Source: Paenibacillus pinihumi DSM 23905 = JCM 16419 (GTDB lineage Bacteria > Bacillota > Bacilli > Paenibacillales > Paenibacillaceae). Taken from it: 64,000 nucleotides of DNA. Positions within the stretch are counted from its first letter, which is position 1, and every line of letters begins with the position of its first letter. Location: assembly GCF_000422505.1 (NCBI RefSeq), contig NZ_KE383869.1, forward strand, positions 124,001 through 188,000. The letters run 5' to 3'. Both the position numbers and the translations under genes were made by a program. This document shows, one piece after another, positions 17,095-26,836 of this stretch. The notes under the pieces are model-generated. The model searched no databases. It saw only the letters and a list, made by a program, of their open reading frames with translations, and was not told the DNA's origin.

Positions 17095-19356
17095 TTGAGT
17101 ATCAAATATATAGCCCATGTGCGAAGAAATACGGATGGCAGTTGGGCAGAGCCGCATGGTTTGGCCAATCATTCCGAAGGAACAGCAAGTAGAGCCGAAT
17201 CTTTCGCCTCCAAATTCCAGTCCCAACAATGGGCCAAAGCAGCAGGATGGGGACATGATGCAGGCAAAGGCAGACCCGAATGGCTTGCATATTTGATACT
17301 GAAGAGCGGTTACGATCTGGAAGCCCATCTCGAAGGCAAAACAGGTAAAGTTCTTCATGCCATTCATGGAGCGGAACTGGTTGAGCGTATATATGGCAAG
17401 GGCATCGGCCGCTTGCTTGCCTATTGCATTGCCGGTCATCATACAGGACTGCCGGATTGGTCCAGCGTCGAAGGGGCCGGACAAGCTTCGTTACAATTTA
17501 GAAAATCGCAAGTTAACGAAATGGATCTTGAACAAATTGATCCCTCGTTGATTGCAAAGCTGCAAGAGTTTAAGCCTCTTCGACCACCTTGGAAGTTTAA
17601 GGGCGGATTGGACATGTCACTCTGGATTCGAATGTTATTCTCCTGTTTGATCGATGCTGATTATCTGGATACGGAATCCTATATGAATCAAGCAAAGGCA
17701 TCGATCAGAGGAAGGTATCTTTCCATTGCGGAGCTAAAGGAACGACTCCAACTGCATAACGAGGCTTTAGCTAAGAAAGCTGACCCTACGCCTGTGAATG
17801 TCATCCGGGGCGAGATTCTCCAGAAATGTATCCAAGTTGCACAAGGAGCACGAGGAATCTATTCTATGACAGTCCCGACCGGCGGGGGTAAAACGTTGAG
17901 TGGGCTGACTTTCGCTCTGGAACACGCTTTCGCGCAAGGACTTCATCGAGTGATTTATGTCAGCTCCTACATGAGCATCCTCGAACAGAATGCGGAGGTG
18001 TTCCGTACGGCTGTAGGTGATGATCAAGTCATTGAACATCATTCTAATGTAATTGGAGAAGAGGTGGACGATAAGATCAGGTTGGCAATGGAAAATTGGG
18101 ATGCACCGCTGATCGTGACGACATCGGTACAATTTTTTGAATCGTTGTTTGCGGCCAAACCGGGCCGTTGCCGGAAGTTACACAATATCGCAAACTCCGT
18201 CATTGTGCTGGATGAGGTACAACTGCTTCCGCCAGCATTTCTGGCTCCTATTCTGGAAGCGCTTCAATTGTTAGTTGATCGTTATAATGTCAGCATTGTT
18301 CTTTCAACCGCAACACAGCCGGCCTTAAAAGAGCGAAGGATGGGCGATCAGCTATTCCAAGGGCTAAAAGATGTAAAGGAGATTATCGGGACAGACGAGC
18401 AGGTTCAATCGCTCTACGACGCGCTTATTCGGACGGAAATACAATTTCCGAATGATCCGTATGCTATTGAAAGTTGGGAAAATATTGCTGAGCAGTTGAT
18501 ACAATTTGATCAAGTGTTGTGTATTGTGTCCGATCGGAAAAGCTGTCGCGAACTACATGGGCAACTGCCTGCTGGTACCTATCATTTATCGACTTTAATG
18601 TGTGGACAGCATCGCAGCGACAAGATTCGGGAGATTAAGGAAAAGCTTGAGCAAAATGTTACACAGAAGCTTGAGAGCTGTCTGCCTGTGAGGGTAATCA
18701 GCACGCAACTGGTAGAAGCCGGTGTGGATTTGGATTTCCCGGTAGTCTATCGGGCATTTGCGGGATTGGATTCCATTATGCAAGCAGCCGGCCGATGCAA
18801 TCGGAATGGCAAGCTGCTGCCTGAACTAGGCAAAGTCGTCGTATTTCATCCGCCCAGACCAGCTCCGATTGGGATTTTGCGCAAAGCTTCTGAGACGACA
18901 AAAAGCATCTTGTCCATGTCAACCGCTGATGCGGTCACAAGTCCCGCCGTTTTCGAAAAGTTTTTTAAAGAATTGTATTGGAGGGCACACTCGCTGGACG
19001 AAAAAGAAATCGTTCGGCTGCTTGATCCTCAGCGCAATGATCCAAAGGAGTGTAGCATTTTTTTTCGGACGGCTGCGGAAAGATTTGAGCTTATTGATGA
19101 TACCAATCAAAGAACGATCTTGGTCCCATACCGGGACGGACGATTATTGCTTGATAACTTAAGATTAAACGGCCCTGACCGCCATCTTATGCGAAAGCTC
19201 CAACGATATACGGTAACCTTGTATAAGCGGGAATTTGAAGCATTACAGAGACAAGGGGCAGTTAAGGAAATTTGGTCTAATATTTTCGCTTTAACTTCTG
19301 AAATTCATTACTCCGAGGAAGTAGGTATATTGATTGAGCTGTTGGCTTCATTGTAA
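17095..19356 (+). CDS. cas3: CRISPR-associated nuclease/helicase Cas3 (type I-C)
   Basis: A 753-residue protein that unwinds and degrades DNA after recruitment by Cascade. The start TTG 17095 gives MSIKYIAHVRR; TTG 17083 is an alternative. The N-terminal HD nuclease shows His54-Asp55 in GWGHDAGK and the downstream HHTG. The helicase has Walker A PTGGGKT (Lys266), Walker B DEVQ (Asp373), motif III STATQPA and the C-terminal QAAGRCNRNG. Key residues appear intact and the length is normal for I-C. It is the first gene of a four-gene operon, 23 bases before cas5. Confidence 0.95.
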   Translation: MSIKYIAHVRRNTDGSWAEPHGLANHSEGTASRAESFASKFQSQQWAKAAGWGHDAGKGRPEWLAYLILKSGYDLEAHLEGKTGKVLHAIHGAELVERIYGKGIGRLLAYCIAGHHTGLPDWSSVEGAGQASLQFRKSQVNEMDLEQIDPSLIAKLQEFKPLRPPWKFKGGLDMSLWIRMLFSCLIDADYLDTESYMNQAKASIRGRYLSIAELKERLQLHNEALAKKADPTPVNVIRGEILQKCIQVAQGARGIYSMTVPTGGGKTLSGLTFALEHAFAQGLHRVIYVSSYMSILEQNAEVFRTAVGDDQVIEHHSNVIGEEVDDKIRLAMENWDAPLIVTTSVQFFESLFAAKPGRCRKLHNIANSVIVLDEVQLLPPAFLAPILEALQLLVDRYNVSIVLSTATQPALKERRMGDQLFQGLKDVKEIIGTDEQVQSLYDALIRTEIQFPNDPYAIESWENIAEQLIQFDQVLCIVSDRKSCRELHGQLPAGTYHLSTLMCGQHRSDKIREIKEKLEQNVTQKLESCLPVRVISTQLVEAGVDLDFPVVYRAFAGLDSIMQAAGRCNRNGKLLPELGKVVVFHPPRPAPIGILRKASETTKSILSMSTADAVTSPAVFEKFFKELYWRAHSLDEKEIVRLLDPQRNDPKECSIFFRTAAERFELIDDTNQRTILVPYRDGRLLLDNLRLNGPDRHLMRKLQRYTVTLYKREFEALQRQGAVKEIWSNIFALTSEIHYSEEVGILIELLASL

Positions 19357-19379
19357 GGGTAAAGAGAGGAGGGCTTAAT

Positions 19380-20114
19380 TTGCAAAGTTGGTGTTTGGAG
19401 ATATGGGGTGAGTATGCTTGTTTTACCCGCCCGGAGATGAAAGCGGAGCGGGTAAGCTACGACATCATGACGCCTTCGGCTGCGCGGGCTATTTTTGAAG
19501 CCATCCTGTGGAAGCCTGCGATACGTTGGCATATTACGAAAATAGAAGTGTTGAATCCAATCAAATGGATCAGTGTACGCAGAAATGAACTGGATAAGAA
19601 AGCTGCTATTCCTACGGCCAGACAAATGGCGGGCATGCCTGGTCCACCTATGGGAATGGCGGTAAGCGAAAGAATTCAACGTGCGGGGTTATTGCTGAGG
19701 GATACGCGTTACCGTATTTACGGGTATTTTGAGTTTATCCCCCCTGAAGAGCGCGCAATCAATCATCCACACGGGGAGGAGCATTGGGCAGATGAGAAGG
19801 AACGCAAAGAAATCGTCAGACTGGACGAGAATCCAGCTAAATATGCGGCTATGTTCGAGAGACGGGCGCGGAAAGGACAATGCTTCCACCGACCGTACCT
19901 TGGTTGCAGAGAGTTTGCCTGCGATTTCCGGCTGATTAAAAATCCGGAGCAAGAGCCGACGCAGCCCATTCAAGATACGAGGGATTTAGGTTTTATGCTG
20001 TACGATATGAATTTTGATTACCACCATGCCGACCCATCACCGTTATTTTTTCGGGCATATATGAAGAATGGAATTGTAAATACCGACCGGCGGGAAATCG
20101 AGGTGAGAGGATGA
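19380..20114 (+). CDS. cas5c: Cas5c (Cas5d), type I-C crRNA-processing endonuclease
   Basis: A 244-residue RAMP-fold protein starting at TTG 19380 behind GAGGAGGG. The N terminus (CLEIWGEYACFTRPEMKAERVSYD) and the following PSAARAIFEAILWKP are diagnostic of Cas5c, which in type I-C replaces Cas6 and cuts pre-crRNA. It overlaps cas8c by four bases (ATGA), consistent with coupled translation. Confidence 0.95.
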   Translation: MQSWCLEIWGEYACFTRPEMKAERVSYDIMTPSAARAIFEAILWKPAIRWHITKIEVLNPIKWISVRRNELDKKAAIPTARQMAGMPGPPMGMAVSERIQRAGLLLRDTRYRIYGYFEFIPPEERAINHPHGEEHWADEKERKEIVRLDENPAKYAAMFERRARKGQCFHRPYLGCREFACDFRLIKNPEQEPTQPIQDTRDLGFMLYDMNFDYHHADPSPLFFRAYMKNGIVNTDRREIEVRG

Positions 20115-21898
20115 TCTTGCACGCTTTAAAGGAGTATTATGATCGCAAAGCAGTAATTGGAGAAATCGCCCCAGACGGCTGGATTGGGGGCGGGATTGAT
20201 TTTCTGTTTGAACTGGAGCGGGATGGCCAGCTGTGTGACATTGCGGATTTACGAGAAGGAACAGGCAAGAAAAAACAGCCTCGCCCATTCCAGCTCCCGA
20301 ACATCGGCAATCAAGCCTTGAAGCATACAAACAGTGGTACGGACGCTAACTTGCTCTGGGATAACGCCAAATTCGTTCTTGGTCTGGGGCCGAAAGGCGA
20401 TTTGCATCTGCAAAGCATGATCGACACTATCGACCAATGGTTGGGGCCAACAGACGATGCCAGCGTTGTGGCGGTGCGCGCTTTTCTGGAGCAGGGGCTG
20501 AAAGATCGTAATCATTTTAAACTGGCGATGGAACATTCCGAGTATGGAGAGCCGTTAGGGACAGGTAGCGTCAGAGTAAGTTTTCGCGTCAAAGAGACCC
20601 CATATCCGATTGTATTCCAATCGCCGATAGTTGCTTCGGCCTTGGAGCGAGAGGAAGAGGGCACTGATCATTCAGTAATAGCAACCTGTTTGATTACGGG
20701 AGAGCAAAATGTTGCGGTAGCTATTACACATCCGGTTATTAAAGGGATACGAGGCGCACAGTCGGCCGGAGCGAGCATCGTAAGCTTCAATGAAGAGGCT
20801 TTTACCTCGTATGGCAAAAAGCAAAGTCTGAACGCACCTGTCAGTAAAAAAGTGGCTACTCAATATACAAAGGCATTGAACATGCTGCTTGAATCTAAAC
20901 AGAAGCTAAATGCTGGCGACATGTCAATTGTATACTGGGCTGAAAAGGAGAGTGACTTCGAATCGGAGTTCTCCGCGTTTTTTGAGGAGCCCCCGAAGGA
21001 TAATCCCGACATAGGAACGGAGAAAATCAATGCCTTGCTTCAATCCGTTCATTCAGGAGCCTACGTGGAGGACAGCAGTAAGACACGTTTTTATATTGTC
21101 GGTCTATCTCCGAATATGGCGCGCATCTCTATCCGGTTATGGCAGATTGCAACCGTGTCCGAATTTGCCACCCGCATTAGGCAATACTTCGAGGATTTAG
21201 CGATCACGAAGCCTGCGAAGGAGCCGGAGTACTATTCGATATGGAGAATTCTGGTCAACATTGCCGTCCAGGATAAGAGCGAAAATATCCCGCCGAACTT
21301 AGCAGGCGAGTTCATGCGCTCCATATTAGAAGGGACACCGTATCCGGTAACGTTGTTGCAGGCAGCGTTACGTCGTATTCGCAGCGATACGGAATATCGC
21401 GTGAAGCCTGTACGAGCAGCTTTGATTAAGGGTTATCTAAACCGCTATTTGCGGTTTTATCCCAACCAAAGTTATAAGGAGGTAGGAATAGTATTGGACA
21501 CTCATCAAACGTCGATTGGTTATCATCTCGGCAGGCTATTTGCCGTATTGGAAAAAATTCAAGAAGAGGCCAATCCAACAATTAAAGCCACGATTCGAGA
21601 AAGATTTTACGGGGCAGCTTGTACAACGCCGGTTACGGTGTTTTCAAATCTTCTACGCTTAAAAAATCATCATTTGGCTAAACTCGACAGCAAAGGACGT
21701 GTTGTCAGTTTTGAAAAATTGCTTATGGAAATCATGGGTAAGCTGAAAAATTTTCCGGCCCATCTCAATCTACAAGAGCAAGGAATGTTCGCCCTGGGTT
21801 ATTACCATCAGCGACAGGACTTTTTTACGAGCAAGAAGGCGGAAGCAGCCGATAATGCCGATAGCGAAACCATGATCAAGGAGGAAGAAAGAGCATGA
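20111..21898 (+). CDS. cas8c: Cas8c (Csd1), large subunit of type I-C Cascade
   Basis: A 595-residue protein in the usual Cas8c position and size range. Recognisable stretches include LHALKEYYDRKAVIG at the start, CLITGEQNVAVAITHPVIKG and FYIVGLSPNMARISIRLW. In this system Cas8c recognises the PAM and recruits Cas3. It shares ATGA overlaps with cas5c and cas7, so the three effector genes are tightly coupled. No truncation is seen. Confidence 0.94.
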   Translation: MILHALKEYYDRKAVIGEIAPDGWIGGGIDFLFELERDGQLCDIADLREGTGKKKQPRPFQLPNIGNQALKHTNSGTDANLLWDNAKFVLGLGPKGDLHLQSMIDTIDQWLGPTDDASVVAVRAFLEQGLKDRNHFKLAMEHSEYGEPLGTGSVRVSFRVKETPYPIVFQSPIVASALEREEEGTDHSVIATCLITGEQNVAVAITHPVIKGIRGAQSAGASIVSFNEEAFTSYGKKQSLNAPVSKKVATQYTKALNMLLESKQKLNAGDMSIVYWAEKESDFESEFSAFFEEPPKDNPDIGTEKINALLQSVHSGAYVEDSSKTRFYIVGLSPNMARISIRLWQIATVSEFATRIRQYFEDLAITKPAKEPEYYSIWRILVNIAVQDKSENIPPNLAGEFMRSILEGTPYPVTLLQAALRRIRSDTEYRVKPVRAALIKGYLNRYLRFYPNQSYKEVGIVLDTHQTSIGYHLGRLFAVLEKIQEEANPTIKATIRERFYGAACTTPVTVFSNLLRLKNHHLAKLDSKGRVVSFEKLLMEIMGKLKNFPAHLNLQEQGMFALGYYHQRQDFFTSKKAEAADNADSETMIKEEERA

Positions 21899-22806
21899 GC
21901 GATCTGTTGAACAAAAGATATGATTTTGTCGTTTTCTTTGATGTACAGGATGGAAATCCCAACGGTGATCCCGATGCCGGCAACTTGCCGCGAGTTGACC
22001 CCGAGACGGGACATGGATTGGTTACGGATGTTAGCTTGAAGAGAAAAGTACGCAATTATGTTAGCTTAAGGATGGAGGAACAGCCGCCATATTCAATTTT
22101 TGTAAGAGAAAAATCGATTTTGAACCAGACAATTGAACAAGCCTATATTAGTTTAGATATTGATTTGAATGAAAAGCCGGCTGACCCCCAGGACGGTAAA
22201 AAGCGGAATAAAGTCGGACAAGGACAAGGCAAGGAGATTGATCGCGCAAGACAATTTATGTGTCAAAACTTTTATGATATTCGCACGTTCGGGGCCGTAC
22301 TATCCACCGGTCCAAATGCCGGTCAGGTGCGGGGCCCTGTACAGCTTACGTTTGCCAGATCGATCGATCCAATTGTTTCGCTCGAGCATAGCATTACCAG
22401 AATGGCTGTAGCGACGGAAGCAGAGGCCGATAAACAAGGTGGCGATAACCGTACGATGGGAAGAAAGTTTACGATTCCATATGGTTTATATCGTGCACAC
22501 GGATTTGTATCCGCTCCGCTGGCAAGTCAAACCGGATTTTCGGAAGTCGATTTGGAATTGCTATGGGAATCGCTCGCGAACATGTTCGAGCACGATCGAT
22601 CAGCGGCGCGCGGCCTGATGGGCACTCGGAAGCTAATTATATTCGAACATTCGTCCAAGATGGGAAACATCCCAGTACAGACACTATTCGATGCAGTTAC
22701 TACCGAATTGAAGGATCCAAGCAAGTCGGCTCGGAGCTATGGCGACTACAACATTTCGGTTAATCAGGAAATGATTCCGTCTAGTGTGAGAGTGATTGAA
22801 CGGTAA
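21895..22806 (+). CDS. cas7: Cas7 (Csd2), backbone subunit of type I-C Cascade
   Basis: A 303-residue protein whose N terminus YDFVVFFDVQDGNPNGDPDA is the Csd2 signature. Cas7 polymerises along the crRNA spacer. It is the last recognisable cas gene. In complete I-C loci cas4, cas1 and cas2 follow, but here the next frame (22901) is a VOC protein. Confidence 0.95.
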   Translation: MSDLLNKRYDFVVFFDVQDGNPNGDPDAGNLPRVDPETGHGLVTDVSLKRKVRNYVSLRMEEQPPYSIFVREKSILNQTIEQAYISLDIDLNEKPADPQDGKKRNKVGQGQGKEIDRARQFMCQNFYDIRTFGAVLSTGPNAGQVRGPVQLTFARSIDPIVSLEHSITRMAVATEAEADKQGGDNRTMGRKFTIPYGLYRAHGFVSAPLASQTGFSEVDLELLWESLANMFEHDRSAARGLMGTRKLIIFEHSSKMGNIPVQTLFDAVTTELKDPSKSARSYGDYNISVNQEMIPSSVRVIER

Positions 22807-22900
22807 GTGTTAAGAAAAGCAGTTCGTAGCGGGAGTGATTAAAAGAAGGTTCTGGGAAGAACGCTCTTTATTTTTCACTAAATTCCTAAGGGAGACGGAT

Positions 22901-24205
22901 ATGAAAATAACGTTGGAAGAAAAATTATCAGATTTGACCGCCAACATTGAAAACTACACAACTAAAACAAATGACGGGCTGTCTTTATACCAGGAGCATC
23001 ATCTGGACAAAACATACGTGCTCACCCCTAGAGCCTATAAGGTTCCGGTAAGGATTGAAGCGGTGGCCCGGACAGATTCCAGCAACATTAGGCTCAAGTA
23101 TGCAAAAGGGCAAATCATTTTTAACTGGGAGCGTAACCATGATTCCTTGCGCTGTGGAGAGCCGTCCAAAGGCGCGGCGTACAACAATATGAACGGGAGG
23201 ATTCCCGTCAATGAATGGAATCATTTTGTGTGGGAGATTGAACCTGATTTCATGAGAGTGACGGTAAATGGAACAGAACGGTTGTTTTTGGAAGGCAAAT
23301 TTTTGAACGTAATAGGTCAGGCCGGAATCGGATCAGCGTTCCGTTCGAATGTGGATGTGAAGTCGTTTTGCGTCGCGGGCGAGGAGACAGATCCGCCGCC
23401 TGCCCCGCCCAAACCGCTGTTGTTCGAATACGATGAAACGCATATCTCTATTCCCGATGGTTCTCTGGAGACAGCGGTACAATGGTATGCAGATCATCTT
23501 GGTCTTGAGCCGAAGCCCGGCTCGGGCCCTTGCCTGCTTCATCCATCGATGAAAGGGATTCTTATGATGTTCCCGGATGGTCGCGGTTCTCTGCACCTGA
23601 TTACAGTGTCGGAGGATCAAGAGCATTTCCGGGTGATCAGGGGACAAGCGGATAGCTTTCGCATGCAGCTCAAGGCGAAGGATGTCAACGCTGCATATGC
23701 CTACGCTCAAGAAAACGGTATCCGCACAAGCAGCCTGTTTGAGGAGCGTGGGGGAACATGGTTTCATCTGTACGATCCCTATGGCAACCGGCTGACTGTT
23801 ACGCAAGGAAAAGACTCCGATGTCGGGCAGGCAGGTTCAGGAATTTACAGTTGTGATATGCCAGTCGTCGGCGTCAGTGATCTTGAAAGGTCTGTACAAT
23901 GGTATACCAAAGTGCTCGGTTTGAAAAAATCCGGTCGTGTGTCTGGTGACGGGCATGCGATGATGCGGGGGAATTACCGGCATAGCGGCGCAATCGTGAA
24001 CATCCTGCAGCTTGTACATGAGCCAGACTGCTCAAATCCCGCTGCCAGCAGGCCTGGTGTGCGCCAGTACTTTTTTGTAGAGCGTCATAACCTGAAGAAA
24101 GCCTATCAGAAAGCACAAAAATGGTGCACGCTGGTTTCCCCGCTCCAGGATAAGTCGTTCTATTTCTACGACCCGGACGGCAATCGGATCAACGTATTTT
24201 CATAG
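22901..24205 (+). CDS. Two-domain VOC (glyoxalase-fold) protein with N-terminal lectin-like region
   Basis: A 434-residue protein. GGGAG lies 7 bases before ATG 22901. Residues ~1-170 resemble a LamG/concanavalin-like jelly roll (IRLKYAKGQIIFNWE, WNHFVWEIEPDFMRVTVNG). Then follow a proline linker and two vicinal-oxygen-chelate domains: one ends FHLYDPYGNRLTVTQ, the other begins VVGVSDLERSVQWYTKVLGL and ends FYFYDPDGNRINVF. Such folds bind metals in dioxygenases, glyoxalases or resistance proteins. Substrate unknown. It lies 94 bases behind cas7, with its own ribosome site and terminator, and is probably not a Cas protein. Confidence 0.75.
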   Translation: MKITLEEKLSDLTANIENYTTKTNDGLSLYQEHHLDKTYVLTPRAYKVPVRIEAVARTDSSNIRLKYAKGQIIFNWERNHDSLRCGEPSKGAAYNNMNGRIPVNEWNHFVWEIEPDFMRVTVNGTERLFLEGKFLNVIGQAGIGSAFRSNVDVKSFCVAGEETDPPPAPPKPLLFEYDETHISIPDGSLETAVQWYADHLGLEPKPGSGPCLLHPSMKGILMMFPDGRGSLHLITVSEDQEHFRVIRGQADSFRMQLKAKDVNAAYAYAQENGIRTSSLFEERGGTWFHLYDPYGNRLTVTQGKDSDVGQAGSGIYSCDMPVVGVSDLERSVQWYTKVLGLKKSGRVSGDGHAMMRGNYRHSGAIVNILQLVHEPDCSNPAASRPGVRQYFFVERHNLKKAYQKAQKWCTLVSPLQDKSFYFYDPDGNRINVFS

Positions 24206-24250
24206 AATACTCCATAGCCTATGTTAAAATAGACATATTACAACCAGACC

Positions 24251-24280
24251 AGGCCGCCGATCATTTCGACGGCCTTTTTT
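24251..24280 (+). terminator. Rho-independent terminator
   Basis: AGGCCG (24251-24256) pairs with CGGCCT (24270-24275), with additional inner CGA/TCG pairs, followed by TTTTTT. It closes the VOC gene and possibly the cas transcript. Confidence 0.85.
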
Positions 24281-24331
24281 ACAACATAGGAGGGTTTGAA
24301 CTTAGCCTCTGGCAGAGAAGGAGACTGGCCT

Positions 24332-24775
24332 ATGAAAGATGCGTTAATGGAAAGATTAAAAGCTTTCCTGCAGAGGGAGGATAAGAGCACATTAGTAGGC
24401 ATTCCGGCGGGCGAAGAGGAAATTGACAAGGCTCATCAGCAGCTGAATATAAGCTTTCATGAGGACTACATACAATTTATCAGAACGTTTGGGGGAGCGT
24501 ATGCAGGTCTTGCCGTACATGCATTCTCTAATGGCTCTAGTCTCGGAAATGAAACGGTTGTCGATTTGACGCTCGGGTTCCGGGAGCAGTTCAGGGAACT
24601 TCCCTTTGCAGAGGTTCTGCAAACCGGTTATGTCATCTCTATGGATGGCTCCGGTGATCCGATTATGATTAGTCAGGACGGACAAGTTCTCATCTGTCAT
24701 CATGATACCGGGGAGATCAAGTTATTGGCGGACTCATTCGAGTCGCTGATCGAGGATAATTTTTTTGAATGGTGA
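24332..24775 (+). CDS. SMI1/KNR4-family protein
   Basis: A 147-residue protein, start ATG 24332 behind AAGGAGA. The opening IPAGEEEIDKAHQQLNISFHEDYIQFIRTFGG is the SMI1/KNR4 signature, and GYVISMDGSGDPIMI follows the family pattern. Many members are immunity proteins against polymorphic toxins, others are regulators. No toxin gene is adjacent, so an immunity role remains open. Confidence 0.85.
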   Translation: MKDALMERLKAFLQREDKSTLVGIPAGEEEIDKAHQQLNISFHEDYIQFIRTFGGAYAGLAVHAFSNGSSLGNETVVDLTLGFREQFRELPFAEVLQTGYVISMDGSGDPIMISQDGQVLICHHDTGEIKLLADSFESLIEDNFFEW

Positions 24776-24860
24776 TCCTTCCAACCCGGTATACAATCTG
24801 ACCACAGTGATTCCGGTAATAAGCTTCAAACTAAATCCAATCTAAAAGGGGAGCTCAAGA

Positions 24861-25349
24861 ATGGAAGTAAGAATTGAGGCAAAGGAAGCATTTACGATAG
24901 CTGGAATGACGACTAGCGTTACAATGGAAGACAACAGGGCCAATGGTATTATCCCCAAACTGATGAATGAATTTTTCGGGAGCCGGGTACAGGAGCTTGC
25001 TAATGTCCGCTGCGATAGCGGCGGCTATGGGTTGTTCATCGATCCACCGAATTATGATTATACAAAGGACCCGTTTCAGTGGATAGCTGGCGTGCAGGTG
25101 AGCCCGGATACTGCCCAACTCCCAGACGGCATGATTCGCAAAAATATCGATGCCCGCACGTATGCCGTGGTTACCTATATAGGGCCTGTATCCGGGCTAT
25201 CAAAAGCTTATGATTACTTTTATAGTGCATGGCTGTCGGGCTCCGGCTATGGAATCGCCGATTCGTTTGGATTTGAGTATTACACCGGGGAGCGTTCCGA
25301 TCACCCGGACAATGTAGTTGAGCTCCATTTTCCGGTGTACAAGCGCTAA
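24861..25349 (+). CDS. GyrI-like / AraC effector-binding domain protein
   Basis: A 162-residue stand-alone sensor-type domain. GGGGAG lies before ATG 24861. It shows the typical pattern: an initial VRIEAKEAFTIAGM strand, WIAGVQV in the middle, RTYAVVTYIGPVSGLSKAYDYFYSAWL, and a C-terminal FEYYTGERSDHPDNVVELHFPV. Stand-alone members bind small molecules, and some hydrolyse them or inhibit gyrase. No DNA-binding part is present. Confidence 0.8.
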   Translation: MEVRIEAKEAFTIAGMTTSVTMEDNRANGIIPKLMNEFFGSRVQELANVRCDSGGYGLFIDPPNYDYTKDPFQWIAGVQVSPDTAQLPDGMIRKNIDARTYAVVTYIGPVSGLSKAYDYFYSAWLSGSGYGIADSFGFEYYTGERSDHPDNVVELHFPVYKR

Positions 25350-25432
25350 GGCAATCATTGAACAGCGGAGCTAAAATGTGCTTCACGTGGAAAAGGTATC
25401 AGACTTCGAGTCTATAGCTGGCGGTGAAACAA

Positions 25433-26046
25433 ATGAATAAATTGAAACACAGCGGATTCTATAAGCTTAAATTCTTCCTGACCCCAGATGAATTTGGAAG
25501 TGTTATGAAACTCCTGGAGCAGCAACAGGCACAATTTAATTGTACGAATTATGCCCGGACCGAGCATGATCAAAAGCAGGTGTACGAGGCTTATAAAATG
25601 TTTTATCAGTATTTTACCATGCAGGAAAGGCCCGAATACTTCCCTCACTTTCTATATTCCATATCTCTTGCCGCTGGCACTGAAAGCAGCGGCTTCTTTG
25701 TCAGAAATGAAGGGATCAGCTTTCCCTATAACCAGCAATGGGCGGAAGACGAGTTGCCTTGTGTCATGCTTTCATTCCCCAAGGGTTTTCAAATTGATTT
25801 GGAGGATGAGACAGGAAAATATTATATATACGAGGATATTCGGGAGCATCAGCCGTTAAGTATGCATTCTTTAATGAAATAGCCGACCATATCAAGAAGG
25901 TGACAAAGCCGCTTCGCTTTTCGGTACCGGCAGCAGATGCTTTGCAAGAGCAAAAACCATCTGTCCGCATAAGCAATGATGCGATGAATGACTTGATTGA
26001 CTCTTGGATTTTTAAAAAATATAAGCTTGTTATGAACAACAAATAG
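25433..26046 (+). pseudogene. Unidentified gene split by a frameshift
   Basis: From ATG 25433 (GGCGGTG six bases upstream) a frame runs to TAG 25882. Near 25858 coding sense moves to another frame: it continues YAFFNEIADHIKKVTKPLRF...KYKLVMNNK and ends at TAG 26044-26046. Together about 200 residues would be encoded. Composition and helix/strand pattern remain protein-like across the break, which supports a real frameshift or a sequencing error. I do not recognise the family. Confidence 0.55.
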
Positions 26047-26071
26047 GATGAAAGAGATTGGAGAGGTGAAT

Positions 26072-26527
26072 ATGGGGAATACGAACAAGTTCGAAATGAT
26101 AGCGGATGTATATGATACGCCGGAAAGAGTCCACATCGCCAAGGTATCATCGGATGCCATCCGTGACTATTTGGTTGATGCCAAAAATAAGCATGCGATC
26201 GATTTTGGGTGCGGAACCGGTCTTGTCGGCGTTGCGTGCCGATTTTATTTTTATGGCTCAGGTTTTGCTTCATATCGATGATTATGAATTTGTGTTATCC
26301 CGATTGTTTGATATTTTGGGTGAAGGCGGACATTTGCTCATCGCAGATTTTAATAAAATGAAAATGTCGTATCTGATCTTGTTCATAACGGATTCGATCA
26401 GGATGAGCTGGCCGGCAAGATGACGAAGATCGGGTTCAAGCAAATTCAATCCAGAACCTTTTACACCGGAAGTAACCTATTCATGGGACAGGATGCGTCG
26501 ATGTTCATTCTTGATGCTCAAAAGTAA
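26072..26527 (+). pseudogene. Degraded class I SAM methyltransferase
   Basis: A ribosome site GGAGAGG precedes ATG 26072. The start MGNTNKFEMIADVYD and motif I IDFGCGTGLVG are clear. After that, roughly 50 residues expected between motif I and the later strands are missing, and coding jumps to another frame (DFIFMAQVLLHIDDYEFVLSRL, LFDILGEGGHLLIADF). It then returns in a third position (NGFDQDELAGKMTKIGFKQI ... DASMFILDAQK) and stops at 26527. A deletion plus frameshifts make it non-functional. Confidence 0.75.
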
Positions 26528-26587
26528 CTTGCCATCCGCGAATACGTGGAATAAATGATCAACAAAAGATTAGCAAAGAACTAGGGG

Positions 26588-26632
26588 ACCGATATAGCTA
26601 TGCTACATCGGTTTTCTGTTTACATATGTAAA
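26588..26632 (+). terminator. Hairpin with T tract followed by a 14 bp palindrome
   Basis: ACCGAT (26588-26593) pairs with ATCGGT (26607-26612) and TTT follows. Next to it TTTACATATGTAAA (26619-26632) is a perfect palindrome, possibly a protein site. The remaining stretch from 26633 to 26836 shows no gene. Confidence 0.5.
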
Positions 26633-26836
26633 GTAAACAAAAAAACAGCACATCATTTGTGCTGTTACCTGCGGTAGAACCGTAAATTTATGACTTTGTA
26701 AAGAGTCACTTAAAGAAGGCATAGATAAATAATAGTATATAATAAAAATTTATATCAGTCTATTAATTTATGGAAATTTCTTGTACGCTTATTTTAAGCG
26801 ACCGCGGTGCTTGAAAAAAGTTTAAGGAGATTGATC

